A stretch of DNA of 40,600 nt from an uncultured Bacteroidia bacterium (GCA_902794155.1 CADBGN010000027.1:1-40600), one strand, 5' to 3'. Counted from the stretch's first letter, positions 24,426 through 31,950 are shown. The notes: generated by a model from the letters alone, not told the origin. Numbers and translations: made by a program.

Positions 24426-26261
24426 ATGAAAACGAAGAAGATAGAACTACTCTCGCCAGCCAAGGATGTCGAGGTGGGCATGGCTGCCATCAACCATGGC
24501 GCCGATGCCGTCTACATCGGTGGTCCCGACTTTGGTGCTCGTGAAAAGGCCTCCAATAGCATTCAAGACATCGAACGCCTTTGCCGCCACGCGGCCTTGT
24601 TTGATGCCAAGGTTTATGTGACGCTGAACACATTGTTGTATGAACGCGAATTGGAACGTGCCAGTAAGATTGCCTATGACTGTTGGAATGCGGGTGTCGA
24701 TGCCCTCATTGTACAGGACATGCAACTGCTACAACTCGACCTGCCGCCCATTCCGCTTCATGCCAGCACGCAGTGCGACAACCTGACGGTGGAGAAAGTA
24801 CAGCAGTTGGAGCAGTTGGGCTTCAGTCAAGTCGTTTTGGGGCGTGAGCTGAACTTGAAGCAGATACGAGAGATTCGTGAGAAGACCACAGTGCCGTTAG
24901 AGTTTTTCGTGCATGGTGCGCTTTGTGTCAGCCATAGCGGGCGGTGCTATCTCAGCCAGTATATCGGCAACCGCAGTGCCAATCGTGGTGCCTGTGCCCA
25001 GCCTTGCCGCTTGCCTTGGGACTTGCTCGATGAGAACGGGAAGGTGTTGATCAAGAACCGGCATCTGCTTTGCTTGAAAGACCTCAACAACAGCGCCCAT
25101 TTGGAAGAACTCATCGATGCTGGCATCACGAGCTTCAAGATCGAAGGACGATTGAAAGATGCTGACTATGTGAAAAATGTGACCGCCTATTACCGCCAAA
25201 AACTGGATGAAATCATCAGCCGTCGCAGTGATTTGGAACCAGCTTCATATGGACATTGCAATTATACATTTGATATCAACCCTGAGAAATCCTTCAACCG
25301 TGGTTTCACCGATTATTTCATCAATGGTCGGCAGAAAGGCATTGGATCTCCTTTCACGCCGAAGTCGATGGGCGAATATATTGGCGAGGTGATTTGGTGC
25401 AATCCACTTCGCATGGAGATTGAGACCGACAAGATTCTGCACAATGGCGATGGACTGTGTTTCCTAAACCAAGACAACGAATTGGTGGGTTTGCGGGCGG
25501 ATGTGGTTCGCACTGTCGCCGGCTGCGTTCCCGCTGTCGGTAAAAAAACTAGCAACTGCGAGGACGCAGTTGTTGACAATGGCGTTGTCACCGTCTCTAC
25601 AAACCGTCCCCATGGCGCCTTCCGTAGCGCAATAATCTACCGTAACCTTGACCTAGAATGGCAAAAACAGGTGGAGGTCTCCACAGGCAACCGCAAGATG
25701 GACATCGATTTGATGATGTCCGAAACGGAAACGGGTTATGAATTGTCCGCATTTCTGCGTAGAGACGCACGGCCGTGCGTCTCTACCAGCATACAATGCG
25801 ACAAAATCATCGCCAACAACCCCGAAAAGGCCACGGAAAACATCCGAAAAAAGGCCCTGCAATGGGGCGACACGGTTTTCAATCCCGTCAATTTGGAATT
25901 GAAATTCAACGAACCGCGTCTCATCCCTGCCTCAGTTATCGGCGAGATGAAACGCGATTTGGTGATGAAATTGACGGATGAATTGGTTGAAAATCACAGA
26001 AATAATCATCCTTGTAGGGACACACCGCGTGTGTCCGCTGTTGAATCAGACGGACGCATGCGATGCGTCCCTACAAATCCCGATGAAATTCCTGCCGCAT
26101 TAATGACCTGCCACCATTGCATCCGTTACGCCAATGGTATGTGCAGCAAGGAAACGGGACAGAAGGCCACACCATTGTTTATCCGCAACGGCGCGAACAC
26201 CTTCCGCCTCGAATTTGATTGCCGAAATTGCCTGATGCGTGTTTTGGCAGTCGCGGATTGA
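24426..26261 (+). CDS. Peptidase U32 family protein, RlhA-like
   Basis: The 611-aa product has the U32 core: IELLSPAKDVEVGMAAINHG, ADAVYIGGPDFGAR, and a conserved cysteine cluster in FFVHGALCVSHSGRCYLSQY and NRGACAQPCRLPWDL (Cys167, Cys174, Cys190, Cys194), then FKIEGRLKDADYVKNVTAYY. Its length and C-terminal domain fit the RlhA/YdcP branch, whose E. coli member makes 5-hydroxycytidine at position 2501 of 23S rRNA; smaller U32 proteins modify tRNA. It ends with another cysteine set (CHHCIRYANGMC, CRNC). The C-terminal half contains palindromic DNA elements read in frame: 25759-25786 (RRDARPCVST), 26012-26076 (CRDTPRVSAV...MRCVPT) and a partial one near 25553-25602. These segments are unlikely to be part of the ancestral fold. 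Convergent with the next gene, two bases apart. Confidence 0.85.
   Translation: MKTKKIELLSPAKDVEVGMAAINHGADAVYIGGPDFGAREKASNSIQDIERLCRHAALFDAKVYVTLNTLLYERELERASKIAYDCWNAGVDALIVQDMQLLQLDLPPIPLHASTQCDNLTVEKVQQLEQLGFSQVVLGRELNLKQIREIREKTTVPLEFFVHGALCVSHSGRCYLSQYIGNRSANRGACAQPCRLPWDLLDENGKVLIKNRHLLCLKDLNNSAHLEELIDAGITSFKIEGRLKDADYVKNVTAYYRQKLDEIISRRSDLEPASYGHCNYTFDINPEKSFNRGFTDYFINGRQKGIGSPFTPKSMGEYIGEVIWCNPLRMEIETDKILHNGDGLCFLNQDNELVGLRADVVRTVAGCVPAVGKKTSNCEDAVVDNGVVTVSTNRPHGAFRSAIIYRNLDLEWQKQVEVSTGNRKMDIDLMMSETETGYELSAFLRRDARPCVSTSIQCDKIIANNPEKATENIRKKALQWGDTVFNPVNLELKFNEPRLIPASVIGEMKRDLVMKLTDELVENHRNNHPCRDTPRVSAVESDGRMRCVPTNPDEIPAALMTCHHCIRYANGMCSKETGQKATPLFIRNGANTFRLEFDCRNCLMRVLAVAD
25553..25602. 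repeat. Partial palindromic element inside the U32 gene
   Basis: CAACTGCG (25553-25560) and CGCAGTTG (25565-25572) form an 8-bp hairpin; CCGTCTCTACAA at 25591-25602 equals the right end of the 28-bp GTAGAGACGG element, but no matching left end was found. Probably a decayed or composite copy. Confidence 0.45.
25759..25786. repeat. Perfect 28-bp palindrome inside the U32 gene
   Basis: GTAGAGACGCACGG (25759-25772) and CCGTGCGTCTCTAC (25773-25786) are exact inverted halves. It is in frame and encodes RRDARPCVST. Confidence 0.85.
26012..26076. repeat. 65-bp two-hairpin element inside the U32 gene
   Basis: TTGTAGGGAC (26012-26021) and GTCCCTACAA (26067-26076) bound two hairpins: GGACACAC-CGC-GTGTGTCC (26018-26036) and GGACGCAT-GCG-ATGCGTCC (26052-26070). 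No stop codon is introduced. The ends match those of the intergenic element at 5304-5416. Confidence 0.82.
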
Positions 26262-26263
26262 GT

Positions 26264-26720
26264 TCATTGTTCGCGGATGAACATCAAATTCGTGTCAGGC
26301 CCAAAAGTGACCTCGAACTGGAAATAGTCGCGCTCGTCCTTCTTGATGCTGACGGAGTAGGTTTGTCCCAACTTCAGGTTTTCGATGATGATGTCCAAAT
26401 GGCGACCGCACAAGCAATCGGCCCACGAATCATCATAGAGCAGTTCGATGGAGATGTTTTGTTCCTGCGTTTGGATTTCAGGTCGGATGGTGTCAACGTC
26501 GCAATAGAATGGCGTGTTTGTGGTGCTGATTTTCAACTTCGTCGTAAATCGTGTCATTCTGTTCATTGTCGCGGTGGAGAACGACATCGTTGCATCCCGA
26601 AACGAAGAAGCCGGAAACCTTAGGCTGCTTGGCCTCTTTCTTGTTGCATCCCTCTAAGGCGAGGAATCCGATGACGAAAAGCGCCGTCAGGGCGATGATG
26701 GTTTTGATTGACTTGTTCAT
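26264..26720 (-). pseudogene. Small lipoprotein gene split by a frameshift
   Basis: An ATG at 26720 starts a lipoprotein signal (MNKSIKTIIALTALFVIGFLALEGC, lipobox cysteine at 25) followed by KPKV-like linker and VSGFFVSGCNDVVLHRDNEQN; this frame stops at 26493. A second minus frame, open from 26587 to 26264, continues with sensible protein sequence (KISTTNTPFYCDVDTIRPE, ISIELLYDDSWADCLCGRHL, and a C-terminal FQFEVTFGPDTNLMFI). Joining them near 26540-26555, at a GTTGAAAATC tract, gives one lipoprotein of about 151 residues. Either a one-base indel has broken the gene or the assembly has an error there. It has a -7 box at 26780-26787. I do not recognise the family. It converges on the U32 gene. 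Confidence 0.7.
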
Positions 26721-26957
26721 AACAATTGAATTTTAGAGGTTACCTGAAACTTGGTTTTAAGTCTTCGAAAACTTTCTGGCAAAAGTATATAAAAAATCCG
26801 CCATTTTTTCAAGTCCAATGGGCATTACAAACTTATGAAAACTTATCTAATTGATTCTTAATATATTATGGTTTTTTATTACAACATTTTGTTGGCCATT
26901 CAAAAGTGAATGACACCATAAAAAGACCAAATTTTGTGGTGGCAAGATTAAAGATTC
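26721..26957. other. AT-rich intergenic stretch, promoter only
   Basis: Between the GYDIA kinase stop and the lipoprotein start. Apart from the promoter box at 26780-26787, I see no gene, RNA or clear hairpin; it is markedly AT-rich. Confidence 0.5.
26780..26787 (-). promoter_or_regulatory. -7 box for the frameshifted lipoprotein gene
   Basis: TACTTTTG on the minus strand matches TAnnTTTG, 59 bases before the ATG at 26720. Confidence 0.45.
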
Positions 26958-27899
26958 TTAGTTGAGAACAATTTCTTTATACCCGAAAACCACCTCCAAG
27001 CCTTTCCCTTTGAAGTATTCCCTCACTTGGTTTTCAGTCCATTCCGTAGCAGCCAAAATAAAATCGCCACCCCAAGCGCCCAACGATTTCAAGACACCTT
27101 CAAAGTCGGGGAAACGCTTTTGCACTGGTTCTTGCCCAATGCATCGGCTGATGATGCGTTCGTGGCATTGCATAAGCATAGCGAATTCATCCAAACTTTC
27201 ACATTTCGGCACGGCACGGCTGATTTCCGAAACTGATTCTATATCTTTATGTAAATCAATGGGATTTGCTTGGGCTAAAAACGCCTTGATTTCCTTTGAG
27301 GAACTTTGCTTTTGGCCTTGATAGATGAAAAAAACATGGTCGGCAAACGATGGGTTGAAATCTATGGGTTCAACCGTTGGTGTCGGCCCTTCGACGGGCT
27401 CAGGGACCTCGGTTTTTACTTGATAATAAATCGGTCCTTCCGCTGTGGCGCAAGCAATGTCGTAGCCTGAGCCACCGAAGGTCAGTTGGAGCAATTTGTA
27501 TGGATTGACATCCGCCCATCGCGCCAAATTGGCAATCAAGGTGGAACTGCTGCCGAAGCCCCAATTTGGGTCAAAATCCAAACGGGTGATGAATTTCATG
27601 CCCTCGCCTTCAAAAACATTGGGATTCAATTGCTTGACGGCTTGCAGGATTTGTCTTAGTTTTTCGGCTTTGGATTGGTCATCGCTGTCGATAATTTCAA
27701 GGTTTTCGGAGTTCAAGGCTACCGAAAACCAAGGGCCATCAGGTTTGTAGGCATTCCATTGTAGAGTCGGTGTGCAAACCGTCTCTACCGCCAATGTCTG
27801 TCCCAATTTCAACGGTATTGCCAATGCCAATGCCCCTTTCAAGACAAGGTATTCGCTTGTCAATAAGAATTTTCCGTGAGAATGGTATATTTGGTTCAT
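26958..27899 (-). CDS. GYDIA family GHMP kinase (mevalonate pathway)
   Basis: The 313-aa cytoplasmic protein starts HSHGKFLLTSEYLVLKGALA, typical of GHMP kinases, has the ATP loop WGFGSSSTLIANLARW (about residues 129-144), and contains the family's name motif in GGSGYDIACATAEGPIYYQV. The GYDIA family occurs in Bacteroidetes beside HMG-CoA reductase and is thought to supply a mevalonate-pathway kinase. That fits the HMG-CoA reductase gene 660 bases upstream. Two palindromic DNA elements are read in frame: 27761-27788 near the N-terminus (VETVCTPTLQ) and 27385-27408 (VPEPVEGP), the latter in a loop after the ATP loop. It is separated from HMG-CoA reductase by the GxxExxY cassette. Confidence 0.82.
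   Translation of the reverse strand: MNQIYHSHGKFLLTSEYLVLKGALALAIPLKLGQTLAVETVCTPTLQWNAYKPDGPWFSVALNSENLEIIDSDDQSKAEKLRQILQAVKQLNPNVFEGEGMKFITRLDFDPNWGFGSSSTLIANLARWADVNPYKLLQLTFGGSGYDIACATAEGPIYYQVKTEVPEPVEGPTPTVEPIDFNPSFADHVFFIYQGQKQSSSKEIKAFLAQANPIDLHKDIESVSEISRAVPKCESLDEFAMLMQCHERIISRCIGQEPVQKRFPDFEGVLKSLGAWGGDFILAATEWTENQVREYFKGKGLEVVFGYKEIVLN
27385..27408. repeat. REP-like CCTGAGCCCGTCGAAGGG element inside the GYDIA kinase
   Basis: The minus strand reads GGTCCCTGAGCCCGTCG then AAGGGCC, the widespread palindromic repeat whose in-frame translation is PEPVEGP, exactly as seen here in the kinase. Confidence 0.75.
27761..27788. repeat. 28-bp palindromic element inside the GYDIA kinase
   Basis: GTAGAGTCGGTGTG (27761-27774) and CAAACCGTCTCTAC (27775-27788) are inverted halves with two mismatches. 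Same length and ends as the elements in MBOAT copy 1 and U32. Confidence 0.72.
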
Positions 27900-27920
27900 T
27901 TGTGAATTGTTTTATTATGG

Positions 27921-28556
27921 CACGCAGAATCCGCAGAATTGTGTGAAGCCTACCGGATCCTTATTTTGAATGGAAACGCAAGCGTTTCTTGAAATCGCTG
28001 AACGCAACAAATTTTGCAAAAAGCATGTTCTGCGTATTCTGCGCATTCTGCTTGAAATAATACATATAATAATCTGCGTGAAACAATTAGTAATTATTTA
28101 CAACTCTATGTATCCCATCCATCAAATCATCCACATTAAAGTTTATCAAAAGTCCGACCTTTTTTCCTGTAAGTTTTAGATATGAAGTAAGTTGTTTATA
28201 GTGAACAGCATTTAGTTCTTCAACTGATTTCAGCTCGATGATGAGTTGTTCTTCAACTAAAATATCTAATCTCAATCCTTCTCCAATTTCATCTCCTTTA
28301 TACACAACACTAATTGGCACTTCCATTTCTGCCTTTAAACCTTTGAGTTCAAGTTCTTTCATAAGTGCTTTTTGATACACTTTTTCCAATAATCCTGGTC
28401 CCAAGGTCTTATAAACCTCTAAAGCGCAATCAATTACTTTATAGCTCAAAGGATCATTCTTGAAAGTAGCCATATATTTGAACTTATTATTTCGTCGCTT
28501 TGCGCTTCTGCGATTTAACTTCGTTGAATGCTTTGCATTTCAGCGGATTCTGCGTG
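27921..28556. mobile_element. 636-bp segment with 14-bp inverted ends carrying the GxxExxY gene
   Basis: CACGCAGAATCCGC (27921-27934) is the exact reverse complement of GCGGATTCTGCGTG (28543-28556). Between them lies the AT-rich GxxExxY gene and an internal cluster TTCTGCG/TTCTGCGC at 28028-28051. A further TTCTGCGTGA direct copy lies 20 bases beyond the right end (28568-28577) in the HMG-CoA reductase tail. No transposase and no target duplication was seen, so mobility is inference. Confidence 0.55.
28087..28473 (-). CDS. GxxExxY protein (PDDEXK-like)
   Basis: The 128-aa protein contains the family signature GLLEKVYQKAL at about residues 27-37 (G-x-x-E-x-x-Y), preceded by VIDCALEVYKTLGPG, and a later block LRLDILVEEQLIIELKSVE (about 67-85) in which the Asp, Glu and Lys are placed as in PDDEXK nuclease folds. 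It ends with YLKLTGKKVGLLINFNVDDL. GxxExxY proteins are common in Bacteroidetes, often as isolated genes between unrelated ones; their function is not established to my knowledge. The gene is visibly more AT-rich than the HMG-CoA reductase and sits within a 14-bp inverted-repeat frame, which suggests acquisition as a unit. Confidence 0.85.
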   Translation of the reverse strand: MATFKNDPLSYKVIDCALEVYKTLGPGLLEKVYQKALMKELELKGLKAEMEVPISVVYKGDEIGEGLRLDILVEEQLIIELKSVEELNAVHYKQLTSYLKLTGKKVGLLINFNVDDLMDGIHRVVNNY

Positions 28557-28562
28557 AAAAAA

Positions 28563-29888
28563 TCATTTTCTGCGTGAGTCTAAGAATTGTTCCACCCCAG
28601 CATACGACACGGTCTTGTCCTTGAAATACTCGCGCGCCTGTTTTTTCTCCTCTTCCGTGGCGTTCAGTTGGTTCAAGATATTGTTCAGATGCATCTTCAT
28701 GTGGCCGGCCTGGATGCCTTTAGTGGTCAGCGAGCGCACGGCGGAGAAGTTGTTGGCCAGGCCCATCGTGGCGGCAATCATCATCAGTTCAGGAGCGGTG
28801 GGATTGCCCAAAAGTTCCAAAGTTTTCTTGGCGAGCGGATGCAGACTGGTCAAGCCTCCCACGGTGCCCAAGGCCATCGGCACCTCCAGTTCGAAGTGGA
28901 AGATGCCGTTTTCAATCGAGGCCGAAGAAAGGCTTTCATAATGCCCGTTGCGCGAGGCAAAAGTGTGTCCTGCCGCTTCCACCGCACGAAAGTCATTGCC
29001 CGTGGCGATGACCACTGCGTCGATGCCGTTGTAGATGCCTTTGTTGTGCGTAGTGGCGCGGTCGGTGTCGATGTGGGCGATGTCGACGGCTTTCTTGAAT
29101 TTCTTGGCGTATTCGGCACCCGAGAGGTGTTCGTCGATGCCGTCAAGTTGCTCCACAGGGCATTCCACCCAGACTTTCACGCGACAGTCGGGCGTGTTGT
29201 TCGACAGGATGGTCATGATGATTTCCACCTTGCGGAGGTCCTCAGGCAGGTCTTGTTGTTCGGCAAAGAAGTCCTGCAAGCTGTGCCCGAACTGCTCCAA
29301 AGCGGAGTTGATGAAGTTGGCTCCCATGGCATCGCCCGTGCCAAACTCCACACGAATCTGGTAATAGTCAGGGATTTGAGCACTGTAATCGATGAGTTTC
29401 ATGCCGAGGATGCCGCCGCCACGCTTGCGCATCTTCTCAGTCATGGTATCCGTGTCGGCCAAGAGGCGTTTCTCGATTTCGGGAAACATCGCAAAAAGTT
29501 TTTCCTTGTCGCCGCTCCATCCGAAGTGTACTTGTCCGACCTTGCGCACGTCGATGACCTCGGCATGGAAGCCACCGCGTTCGCCCCAAAACTTGGCTGC
29601 TGCAGAGGCTGCCGCAACCACAGAGCTCTCCTCGATGACCATGGGCACGACATAGTCCTTGCCGTTGATGGTCACGTTGGGGGAGATGCCGTAGGGGATG
29701 AAAAAATTGGTGATGGTGTTCTCGCTGAACTCGTCGAAGAGCTGCTGCTGCTTCGAGTCGGGATGCCAATAGCTTTTCAACAGGTTGACAACCTCGCCAG
29801 GGTTCTCAAAATAGTTGGCAATAAGTTTCAGCTTCTCTTCTTTGAGAAGTTTCGAAAAGCCTTTCTTTATGCGTTCGCGAGTGGCCAT
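28563..29888 (-). CDS. mvaA: Hydroxymethylglutaryl-CoA reductase, class II-like
   Basis: The 441-aa cytoplasmic enzyme has SENTITNFFIPYGISPNVTI (about 53-72), VVPMVIEESSVVAAASAAAK with the conserved glutamate, DRATTHNKGIYNGIDAVVIA, the GTGDAMGANFINS dinucleotide/CoA region, and GIQAGHMKMHLNNI near the C-terminus carrying the catalytic histidine. It interconverts HMG-CoA and mevalonate; with the GYDIA kinase this points to a mevalonate route to isoprenoids. Lack of membrane segments and the sequence style fit class II bacterial enzymes. The gene starts eight bases after the DUF4468-like gene. The last codons (SRRK, then stop) are formed by a TCACGCAGAA repeat belonging to the inserted cassette's edge. 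A 468-codon antisense ORF is a shadow. Confidence 0.92.
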   Translation of the reverse strand: MATRERIKKGFSKLLKEEKLKLIANYFENPGEVVNLLKSYWHPDSKQQQLFDEFSENTITNFFIPYGISPNVTINGKDYVVPMVIEESSVVAAASAAAKFWGERGGFHAEVIDVRKVGQVHFGWSGDKEKLFAMFPEIEKRLLADTDTMTEKMRKRGGGILGMKLIDYSAQIPDYYQIRVEFGTGDAMGANFINSALEQFGHSLQDFFAEQQDLPEDLRKVEIIMTILSNNTPDCRVKVWVECPVEQLDGIDEHLSGAEYAKKFKKAVDIAHIDTDRATTHNKGIYNGIDAVVIATGNDFRAVEAAGHTFASRNGHYESLSSASIENGIFHFELEVPMALGTVGGLTSLHPLAKKTLELLGNPTAPELMMIAATMGLANNFSAVRSLTTKGIQAGHMKMHLNNILNQLNATEEEKKQAREYFKDKTVSYAGVEQFLDSRRK

Positions 29889-29896
29889 AGCCTAGT

Positions 29897-30421
29897 TTAC
29901 CATTCCTCTTCTTCAATCACTTTTTCGGGGACAAGGCTCTCTTCAAACTTTTGTCCCCAATCTTCAGCAAAGGTGACTATTTGTTGCAGGTAATTGTCCC
30001 AAATAGGCTGATACAAAGGATCTTCCTTGTTCATCCATTCTTCGCAAGGATGGTTCGATTGGGTCTTTTGCATGAAGTCGGTGAGGGTGTAGCGCACACG
30101 ACCTTCGCGCACCTCAATGGTGAAATAATAGGTGATCCAGGGCCATTTCGACTTGACGATTTCGCCATTGTCGAGTTGGAACTGGTGCTTGCCTTTCATG
30201 GTGCGTCCGTCGTTCTGCTGAAGAATGGTCGCCGGACTCTTGTAATAGGTATTCATAAATTGGCTGTAGATGCGGTTGAATACATCATCTTCCGAACCGA
30301 CAGTGTTAATAACCTTGCGGAAGCAAATCTTCTCTGTCTTGGCATCAATGGGCAAATTGGATTGGGCAAAGGTAACGGTCGCAAACAGGATGGCGACGAA
30401 TAGCAATTCTGCTTTTTTCAT
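29897..30421 (-). CDS. Exported DUF4468-like protein
   Basis: The 174-aa product has a signal peptide (MKKAELLFVAILFATVTFAQ) and a globular domain with WITYYFTIEVREGRVRYTLT (about residues 95-114), the pattern of the DUF4468/TBP-like fold found in Bacteroidetes exported proteins. No catalytic motif is visible and the role is unknown. It precedes HMG-CoA reductase by seven bases and has a promoter box at 30444-30451, so it probably leads that transcript. The tail is acidic (EKVIEEEEW). Confidence 0.62.
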   Translation of the reverse strand: MKKAELLFVAILFATVTFAQSNLPIDAKTEKICFRKVINTVGSEDDVFNRIYSQFMNTYYKSPATILQQNDGRTMKGKHQFQLDNGEIVKSKWPWITYYFTIEVREGRVRYTLTDFMQKTQSNHPCEEWMNKEDPLYQPIWDNYLQQIVTFAEDWGQKFEESLVPEKVIEEEEW

Positions 30422-30443
30422 TTCGATTATTTTAATTTGGTTA

Positions 30444-30451
30444 CAAAATTA
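30444..30451 (-). promoter_or_regulatory. -7 box for the DUF4468-like/HMG-CoA reductase transcript
   Basis: TAATTTTG on the minus strand matches TAnnTTTG, 22 bases before the ATG at 30421. Confidence 0.5.
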
Positions 30452-30510
30452 GTAAAAATTCATGTTGCTTCGGCGCAACGGGGCATAAATTAGCAAATTT
30501 CAGGCCAAAA

Positions 30511-31344
30511 TTAAATCGGACGGAGTTGAGAATCTTCCGAGCAGTTGACCTGCAGTTGAGGATGGCCCTTATAATACACGGTAGAGGCGTCTTGGATCAG
30601 TCCTTCCATCAGCTCGGTCACTTGAATTGTGGCTTCCGAAGCATTCTTGATGTCGATATGCATCTCGTCGACTTTTGTTTCCACCATGTTTAGCAGGCTG
30701 GCATCATTGACTTTTATTTGGGCCATAACGGTCTCACCGCCTTTGTTGACAAATCGAGAGGCTTCCTCTAGTTCGACTTCAAAACGGTCGCTGGCTTCAA
30801 TCTGTCCATTGAATTGTGAGGCACTTTTCAGCTCAGCGTTGCAACGGCTGCCAACAAAGTGGAAGCCCGTCAGCAAGGAAGCGTCTTCCATGTTGATGTG
30901 GCAACTTTCGCCCGAAAAGACGAGGCCGTTGCAGTTGGATGCCTCGCTCAACTCCACTTCCAGAGTCTGGCCTGTAAAGTCGCCGCTGCATTGCACTTTT
31001 GAGGCGTCGCCGGCTTCCAGTTTTTCGAGTTGCATCGTGTGGACGGTGGCGCGAAAAACGGAGTTGATGACGGGATAGACATTGCTCGTGAAGCCGATTT
31101 CAAGTTGGGTGCCTTCCATGATGGCCCTGACGCCTTCTTCAAGGTAGGCGGAGTATTCCAATTCAACGAAGGTGTGGCTGTCGGCGACAACGGTCACTTC
31201 CCAAGCATCGTTGACTTCAATCTGTCGGATGTCGGCGTTCTCGAGAACGGTCTTTTGCACGAGGGCCATGTCGACCTCTTTTTTGCAGGAGGTGGCGAAG
31301 CACAGCACCACGCAAAGGATGAGTATGGTTTTGATGGTTTTCAT
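30511..31344 (-). CDS. GIN-domain (DUF2807-like) lipoprotein
   Basis: The 277-aa product has a lipoprotein signal ending FATSCKKE (Cys20) and then a repetitive beta-rich body with recurring AS/DAS-centred turns: LEAGDASKVQC, ELSEASNCNG, NMEDASLLTG, ELKSASQFNG, ELEEASRFVN, KVNDASLLNM and DIKNASEATI. This is the pattern of the putative auto-transporter adhesin head GIN domain, a right-handed beta-helix-like fold in Bacteroidetes. Role unknown, perhaps surface or periplasmic binding. It lies 30 bases after rlmH on the same strand without a clear promoter, so it is likely cotranscribed. Confidence 0.78.
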   Translation of the reverse strand: MKTIKTILILCVVLCFATSCKKEVDMALVQKTVLENADIRQIEVNDAWEVTVVADSHTFVELEYSAYLEEGVRAIMEGTQLEIGFTSNVYPVINSVFRATVHTMQLEKLEAGDASKVQCSGDFTGQTLEVELSEASNCNGLVFSGESCHINMEDASLLTGFHFVGSRCNAELKSASQFNGQIEASDRFEVELEEASRFVNKGGETVMAQIKVNDASLLNMVETKVDEMHIDIKNASEATIQVTELMEGLIQDASTVYYKGHPQLQVNCSEDSQLRPI

Positions 31345-31374
31345 ATTGATTAAACGATGTTGTTGCTGTTTTTA

Positions 31375-31848
31375 TTATTGATGATGATAAGGTTCGCCTT
31401 TCAAAATTGTGAAAGCCCGATAAAGCTGCTCGACGAAAATAAGGCGCACCATCTGGTGGCTGAAAGTCATGGGCGAGAGCGACATCTTGGCGTTGGCGCG
31501 GTCGTAGACTTCCTGCGCAAATCCGTAAGGCCCGCCTATGATGAAGACCAACCGTTTGGCGCCCGAAGCCATTTGTTTTTCAAGATTTTCTGAAAATACT
31601 ACCGAGGTGAATTGCTTGCCGTTTTCGTCCAAGAGGATGACCTGATCGCCAAGTTGTAGTTGTTGTAGCAGGAGGAAACTTTCTGCTTTCTTTTGTTGGT
31701 CTTCGCTGAGGGTCTTGCGGTTGCGCGGGTCGGGGATCTCCTTCATCTCAAACGAGACATAATGCCCGATGCGGCCCACGTATTTCTTGATGCCGGTGAT
31801 GAGGTAGTCCTCGTCTGTTTTTCCTATGACCAAAAGTAGAATTTTCAT
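31375..31848 (-). CDS. rlmH: 23S rRNA (pseudouridine1915-N3)-methyltransferase RlmH
   Basis: I choose the ATG at 31848 (157 aa), the usual family length, over a GTG at 31860. The start is MKILLLVIGKTDEDYLITGI. SPOUT-family blocks are clear: DQVILLDENGKQFTSVVFSE, LVFIIGGPYGFAQEVYDRAN with the SAM-binding knot, and the strongly conserved tail MSLSPMTFSHQMVRLIFVEQ followed by LYRAFTILKGEPYHHQ. RlmH methylates pseudouridine 1915 in helix 69 of 23S rRNA on the assembled ribosome. It follows ribF after a hairpin-containing gap. Confidence 0.95.
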   Translation of the reverse strand: MKILLLVIGKTDEDYLITGIKKYVGRIGHYVSFEMKEIPDPRNRKTLSEDQQKKAESFLLLQQLQLGDQVILLDENGKQFTSVVFSENLEKQMASGAKRLVFIIGGPYGFAQEVYDRANAKMSLSPMTFSHQMVRLIFVEQLYRAFTILKGEPYHHQ

Positions 31849-31900
31849 TTTTTCTGTCACAAAACCGACAAAACTGTCAAAACCATAAAGTTTAGTTGCG

Positions 31901-31950
31901 AAAAGCCCGCCAACCGGCGGCTTTTCGGCGGCAAGCGGTTGCGTGCCGCC
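31901..31950 (-). terminator. Two adjacent GC-rich hairpins after ribF
   Basis: The first, 31901-31925, pairs AAAAGCC(C)GCC with GGCGGCTTTT (one bulge, AACC loop), and on the minus strand is followed by Ts, so it looks like an intrinsic terminator. The second pairs GGCGGC (31927-31932) with GCCGCC (31945-31950), with GCAA/TTGC inside. Confidence 0.6.

Noticed and set aside
26493-26587. Programmed ribosomal frameshift in the small lipoprotein gene
   Set aside because: No slippery heptamer followed by a stem-loop is evident; a simple indel explains the two frames.
27970-28179. 69-codon plus-strand frame inside the GxxExxY cassette
   Set aside because: Composed of repeat and AT-rich sequence, antisense to the GxxExxY gene at its end, no support as a gene.
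28587-29993. 468-codon plus-strand open frame
   Set aside because: Antisense to HMG-CoA reductase, with no promoter, signal or domain; a codon-bias shadow.
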